Positions 58,987 to 64,000 of a DNA stretch of 64,000 nt are shown piece by piece; position 1 is the first letter of the stretch, and each line of letters starts with the position of its first letter. The stretch lies in contig NC_051448.1 of assembly GCF_001649575.2 (NCBI RefSeq), positions 14,906,236-14,970,235 of the forward strand, given 5' to 3'. The DNA is from Kryptolebias marmoratus. Taxonomy: Eukaryota > Chordata > Actinopteri > Cyprinodontiformes > Rivulidae. The position numbers and the translations under genes were made by a program. The notes beneath the pieces were generated by a model. That model was given only the letters and a program-made list of their open reading frames with translations. It made no database searches and had not been told where the DNA came from.

Positions 58987-61739
58987 ACAGACACGGAGGG
59001 TGATGTGCAAACACCATCCCTCACATCTCCAATGAGTACCTTGTTATCATCTTGTCCCCATAGCGGCTTTCTGTCTGGCTTCGTCTCAGCTTAGATTCCG
59101 TCACTAATGGGGCCGCATCATTTTCGACAGCTGCAATTCCTCAGCGTTGAGAAACCGAGATGCGGTGCAGCTCTGTGAACACAGCTCAAAGGGATTGTAG
59201 ACTAATGCTTCACTCTGATTTACACATTTACAAAGGCATGTTTAAACACCACTTCTCTTTGGCACAGGCCTTTTGCCACATGGCCTGCAAAGACAATTTA
59301 CATCTATTGAACGCGCTTGCATTTGTTTATTTTTTTCCTCTGATCTTTAGAATTACTGTCCCGGTTTATTTAAAGCAATGTCAGCACTGATCTCAGTGTC
59401 AGACAGACAATTTATGAAATATTTATGAGATTTGAGAAAACAGTGACAACAGACTGTAAGTTCTCAAAATATTATTCTGGGTTCAGACATCTTAGAAGTT
59501 TTTATACGGTTTATCACTCTTCTCAGATCTGCAGAGCAGAACCTAAGTTTAGCTTCATAAAAACTTTAACAACAGCTCGTGTCTGAGTTTGCCTGCCTCT
59601 CTCAGCCCACAAAATTGTTTCCACTGGGTCCTGCAAGGGTCCTGCAAAGACTCCCAGAATTTCTATGCCAGTGTATTATGTTGTTTGATTGGGAAGTTAA
59701 CAAAATTAATCTTTTTGTCACAGCTTCTTTCATCTTTCTCAAAGGGGGCACTTAACAACTTTGTTGCTTGTGACCCAGGTCAGGCTTTGAAACAGATTGC
59801 AAAATCAAACAAATCTAGTAAACAGCTGTCTTGTTTTTTTGTTGTTGTTGTTTTGTTTTAGATTTTTGTTTGTTAATAAACAATAAATTATTATATTCAA
59901 GAAAAAGATGTTGCATGTAAATCATCCTCAGCTACTTCCCATTGTTTGAGATTTTTATGTTTTTGGTTCTTCATTTCAGTTTTTGGTGGTTTTCTGAATT
60001 TTTAACTGTTGTAAAACATCATTTCAACCGGAACTGAATTTAAAAGAGAACAAAGTGCGGATAGTGGCTGTAAATATTCTTTTAATGCTGACTTTCAACT
60101 TTCAATACATATTTTTTTTGCATACATACTCAAGAAATAAATCAATCTCTTTAGGTTGAACTATTTCATTCTAAAATATGGCTCCCTTTCCTGTAATGCG
60201 CTTTGAGACGTTACACAGTTCAAATTTATACACTCCTAAGCATTAAACAATGAACACTGTGCTATCTGACCAGAGCCATTATGCTAATTTGTGCCATATG
60301 GCGGTAGATGCTTCTTTGTCGGAGCTGAAACACAATAATCATTACAGTATAAATTATCTTAAAATGTAGAAATTTAAGTGCTGTTAAAAAACCAACATGG
60401 AAAGTGGCACATCACTGTAGAAATTTTATAATAGATAATTTACAGGTCAGGATTAAAGTTTAACCAGTTAATTAGTTGGTCAATCAATTAGGCAGTTTGT
60501 TGCACCTTTGTCTAGATAATCTGTATCAGCCATGCCTGAGCATAGTAATCTGATTAAATGAAAGGTGCATCTTTGAATAGCACAGTGTTGTTACACTTGA
60601 CACTATGCACTTTTGTCAGTATGCTTCTTGTAGAGATCGGGAGGAAAGATTGAGGGTGGGAGGCGTTCTTTTTTTCATGGCAGGAGTGCTTCTTTTCTTG
60701 GCACATTAGCAAACCCCCAAGTGTGTTGACCAATATGTTATGCCAACTGTGGGTCTGTGGGTCTTAACCAAAGTTATTCCCTTCATCATATAATAGTATA
60801 GTAGTCTGTGCAATCTTTTAAGTACATATGAGCAGCAGTCTGTGTGACAAAATAAAACAGTTGTCTTTTTGAATACTTTGAATCAAAGTGTTTCTAATAA
60901 TTTGGTTTGAGTCCCTATACTTTTCATTTTGATTATCACACAGCCTAATAAAAGCATCAGCCTAAACTTTGTAATCAGTGCTTTGTTCCCCTATTTCAAG
61001 ATCTGGTACAATGTAATGTACATAAACATTAAACTGTGAAATTTATAGGCCAAAAAACGAAGAAACAAACTGGCTTTCTAAATTGATAATTGACAGTCTG
61101 ATTTTTTTTTAAATGGCATCAGCATTGGCTTTTCAAAAACAATATTTACATAACTTCTAGTCAGGTCATTCATTTTCCAATTAGTTGTTTGGCATCTTGT
61201 CTGTCTTTTCACCCACTTACACTCAATTAATTCTTACAGATTCAAACCCATACAGAAAAATCACATCAACTTCATATGAGGAAATCAAGTTTTCACTTGG
61301 AAAACCATCATAAATTGACATGATTTGCACATGTCTCATGTATGAGTTTAGAACATTTTCAACATGTTCATGGGATCCCTAGTGGTCACATGGTTTTTTA
61401 CATGTAGACACATAAGACAAAGATGTAAAATTTATGTGGGTTTTTTTGTCCTGTAAAGGTCAGGCAAAGGTCACACAGGAACATATGTTGAAAGTTGGGT
61501 ATATTGGTTCAGTTTTATTTGTTTATTTATTTATTGCCATTTTTTCAGAACCAGGGCTGAGATGCAAATACTGCACATTTTATATGGACAGTTGGTAGAA
61601 CATAAAATGATTTTTGCTGAATTAAAGCAAAGGTAATTTAAAGTGACTTGCACAACTTTCTATTCTAAAACAAATTTTCCTATTTTTTTAGGAAGGCAAA
61701 GAAATTGACTTGTGCATGATAAAAAGAGGAACTTCCTCC
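58987..61739. other. Intronic stretch, nothing firmly recognised
   Basis: 58987-59320 is repeat-free and may be conserved ('ctcatcagacagacacgg', 'atggggccgcatcattttcg'). The remainder is AT-rich. No gene supported. Confidence 0.4.
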
Positions 61740-61920
61740 AAGGTTGGTCCAGATAGAATGGCAGCACAAATCAGAGCAAACATTTTAATTTTCCCTCTGG
61801 TTCTGCAGCAGGCAGCTCATGCAGTGAACTGAGGAGAGCTGCAGCGCATTGTGTTTGAAGAGAGGCAGGTACACTGATCTGTGTTAACAACATGGTGGTA
61901 AAAGCCATTCAGCTAGCCAA
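61740..61920. other. Candidate conserved non-coding segment
   Basis: Balanced, repeat-free block ('agatagaatggcagcacaaa', 'tctgcagcaggcagctcatg', 'ctgaggagagctgcagcgc'). Inference from texture only. Confidence 0.3.
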
Positions 61921-64000
61921 CGGTTATGGCCTGCCAGTATATTACTGGTGACATCACACATCAGAGTGCATTTGGCTCTCCTCAGCCTGCTCTCATTAGA
62001 ACAGACATCCTGCACGAGACCCTGCTGGTCCTATACCCACTGCCCTTTTTAAAGTTTGGTCAAAGAAAATCTGTAAAAGCCTCACAAAATATTCCTTATA
62101 GTTGTTGTCAATATGGTCTGCAAGACTAAATGTTAGCTAATGGAGATCAGGTTTACACTTCATGCAGTATGTCAGTGTTTCATTGAATCCCTTTATAGCA
62201 AAGAAACAAGCACCAAGAGAAAAGATTGTCACAAGAAAAATAAAATATTCATTCAGTGTGCTTCCTCAAAGTTCAGAGAGATTACCCACATCAAAATCCA
62301 GTTTCAGTGAACATTTAATGATTTATTTATTTATTTTTTAAACCACATCGTGTTCCAGTGGTGGCCTGTTTTTTCCACTTCGGGCCGTGGGATCTCGGTC
62401 TGATCTGTAATCAAGCTTTGCAGAAATACTTTAATTTATAAATGGACTCAAAATCTCAGATTCTTGGAGCACAAATGAAGTTGCAGTGTTAAATATTTCA
62501 GTAAACAAGTAGATTTTGAATATTTCATGGGCAGAACGATTGATATGAACTGAAACTGCTCTATGAAACATTCAAGTCCTCCGTCCATCTGAACTATTCC
62601 AACTTGCTGGCTTTCTCGGAGCGCTGCTTAATGCCACGGCTTCTTCAGCTGCATTTAAGCCAGAACACAAGAGAAATACATGCAGTGCTGTCTGATTGTT
62701 GGTGCACTCATACATCATGGAAGGAGGGAAATTTGCTTTATAGGAATTTGTTCTCTCTCCCTGGCATTCTCTCTTATGTTACCCTGAGACTCTCCTGGTG
62801 CTTCTTTTTCAACACCCATCATTCCTCTGGTTCACTGGGTTGAATGCAGAAAAATAAGAAACACTGCATGGAGTTATAAAAAATCACCACACATCCAAGA
62901 ATATGGAATGTGGCCAAGTGGAAAAAAAACACATCTCTACAGGGTTAGGGAGTAGAAGAAGAGAGGGTTATCTCATGTCCAACCACATCTATGCTGCTCC
63001 GCAGAGGTTCAGTTCTGCAAAGTTTGGCTCAGTGAGTTTACTGCAGTACTGATTCACTCTGATGAAACAAGGTACTCCACACAAGTGAGTAAATCCCAAA
63101 CTTAATTACTAGGAGCCAAAGTGGATACAGAATATTGCTCAGCACTACTATTTTTTTCTAATTAAATTCATGTCTTCCTTTTTTTTTTTTTGGAAATGTT
63201 TTCTAACTTTTTCTTTCGTAGCAAGGGGAAATGAGAAACACAAAATCCTGTAAGTGTAGATATTTTTGTGACTTGAACATAATGTAAAAGTGCATATGCA
63301 AATTTCTTGTAGGATAAAATTATACACTGATGGCTACACATTAAATGGTTCCAATAAGCAGCCTTAAAGCTAAATTACACCTCTGTATATGTTTATTAGA
63401 TTTAAATCTTTAGAAGTAACTAACTAAACAAACTTATATGAGGAAAAAAGAACCAACATCATAGAGTTATAATCTTGGTCATAATTATACTCTGTAATGT
63501 TGACAGTGGTTGTGAGGTTAATAAAACCTGTGGCACGTTTTCGGATATTTGGGTGTTATAACTATAGTTCTGTCATTAGGTCAGTATCTCAATGGGCTGT
63601 GACTATTGGTGACTATTAATTTAAATGATAATTATTTTTTTTAAAAACTGCGTAAAATCTGCTACTACTGTAGATGAAATCCTAAATGTGGAGGCAGCTG
63701 CCCAAGTGGGTACAAATCGGTTTAAAGTGGGTATGATGTGGGTGAAGGTAGGCAGCGAAATAATCTGCACAGCTCAGAAGACCGTTTTGCAAGCTGTGCA
63801 TGCAAAAATAGGCCATGATTTTCAATAACTGGCCCCTCAAAATGTGGCCATACAGCTTGCTGGCTGCAAACACTGAGAATCTTGTGGAACTGCCACTAAA
63901 AATTTGCCTGTTTTCTCATAACTTTGAGTCACCAACTGGTCTCAAAATGTTGCCAATCAGTAAGACACTACCCTGAGGAACACTTTTAAGTCATTTTATC
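61921..64000. other. Intronic stretch to the end of the window
   Basis: 62540-62830 is more complex ('gctttctcggagcgctgctt', 'gcatttaagccagaacacaa') and repeat-free; the rest is AT-rich. Short ORFs on both strands near 63625-63873 overlap and show no domains. Confidence 0.4.

Larger units (their letters stand above)
16631..64000 (+). other. mdga2: mdga2 intron 1, 5' part (continues beyond the window)
   Basis: It starts at the GTGAGT donor after coding exon 1. Exon 2 of MDGA genes encodes the start of the first Ig domain after QGVYA, with a Cys and a GHPRPQ-like stretch. I looked for such a reading frame with an acceptor on the + strand and saw none through 64000. MDGA2 is known to have a very large first intron in mammals, so this fits. 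No independent gene on either strand within it could be supported. Confidence 0.75.

Noticed and set aside
16631..64000. Search for MDGA2 exon 2 (start of first Ig domain) in the rest of the window
   Set aside because: No + strand frame after an AG showed the expected Ala-Pro start, the first Ig Cys and the GHPRPQ-like stretch.

Overview
The window is nuclear DNA from a ray-finned fish, most likely a percomorph teleost and possibly near the cyprinodontiform killifishes (inferred only from the repeat families). It is AT-rich, largely non-coding, with long microsatellites, tRNA-headed SINEs, a Tc1/mariner remnant and LINE 3' ends of types common in fish genomes. A 42-base N gap and a poly-C run ending in one N show it is an assembled chromosome or scaffold. 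There is no prokaryotic gene organisation, no CRISPR array and no rRNA or tRNA gene I can support.

The one protein-coding gene I can support is on the + strand. A GC-rich, CpG-rich promoter and 5' leader (about 15.5-16.56 kb) leads to coding exon 1 at 16558-16630. This encodes a 24-residue signal peptide and N-terminus ending in QGVY plus a split codon, followed by a consensus GTGAGT donor. Residues and intron phase match the first coding exon of MDGA2 (MAM domain-containing glycosylphosphatidylinositol anchor 2), a GPI-anchored Ig/MAM synaptic adhesion protein that binds neuroligins. I found no second exon, so 16631 to the end (over 47 kb) is read as the 5' part of a very long first intron. 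The first ~15.4 kb is upstream, presumably intergenic.

The rest is a mosaic. (1) A family of about 11 related interspersed repeats, 'family A' (working name), occurs in both orientations, has hairpin-forming ends and internal units of about 306 bp. (2) A tRNA-headed SINE-like family with a (GGAT)n tail occurs at least eight times; three copies have clear target-site duplications and one is nested inside a family A copy. (3) There is a second SINE, a Tc1-like 5' end, two or three LINE reverse-transcriptase 3' ends, and a 452-bp probable solo LTR with TGTCA/TGACA ends and a 6-bp duplication. (4) Several stretches are free of repeats, less AT-rich, and look like conserved non-coding elements, as expected around a neural adhesion gene; this needs alignment to confirm.

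Items most worth a second look are the uORF-rich mdga2 leader with a GGC-repeat uORF encoding a Gly/Ser-rich peptide, a self-complementary (TTA)n/(AAT)n tract just upstream of the promoter, two strong G-quadruplex motifs in a CpG-bearing island inside intron 1, the architecture of family A, and a 193-codon ORF in intron 1. I saw no evidence of a new multi-gene system.
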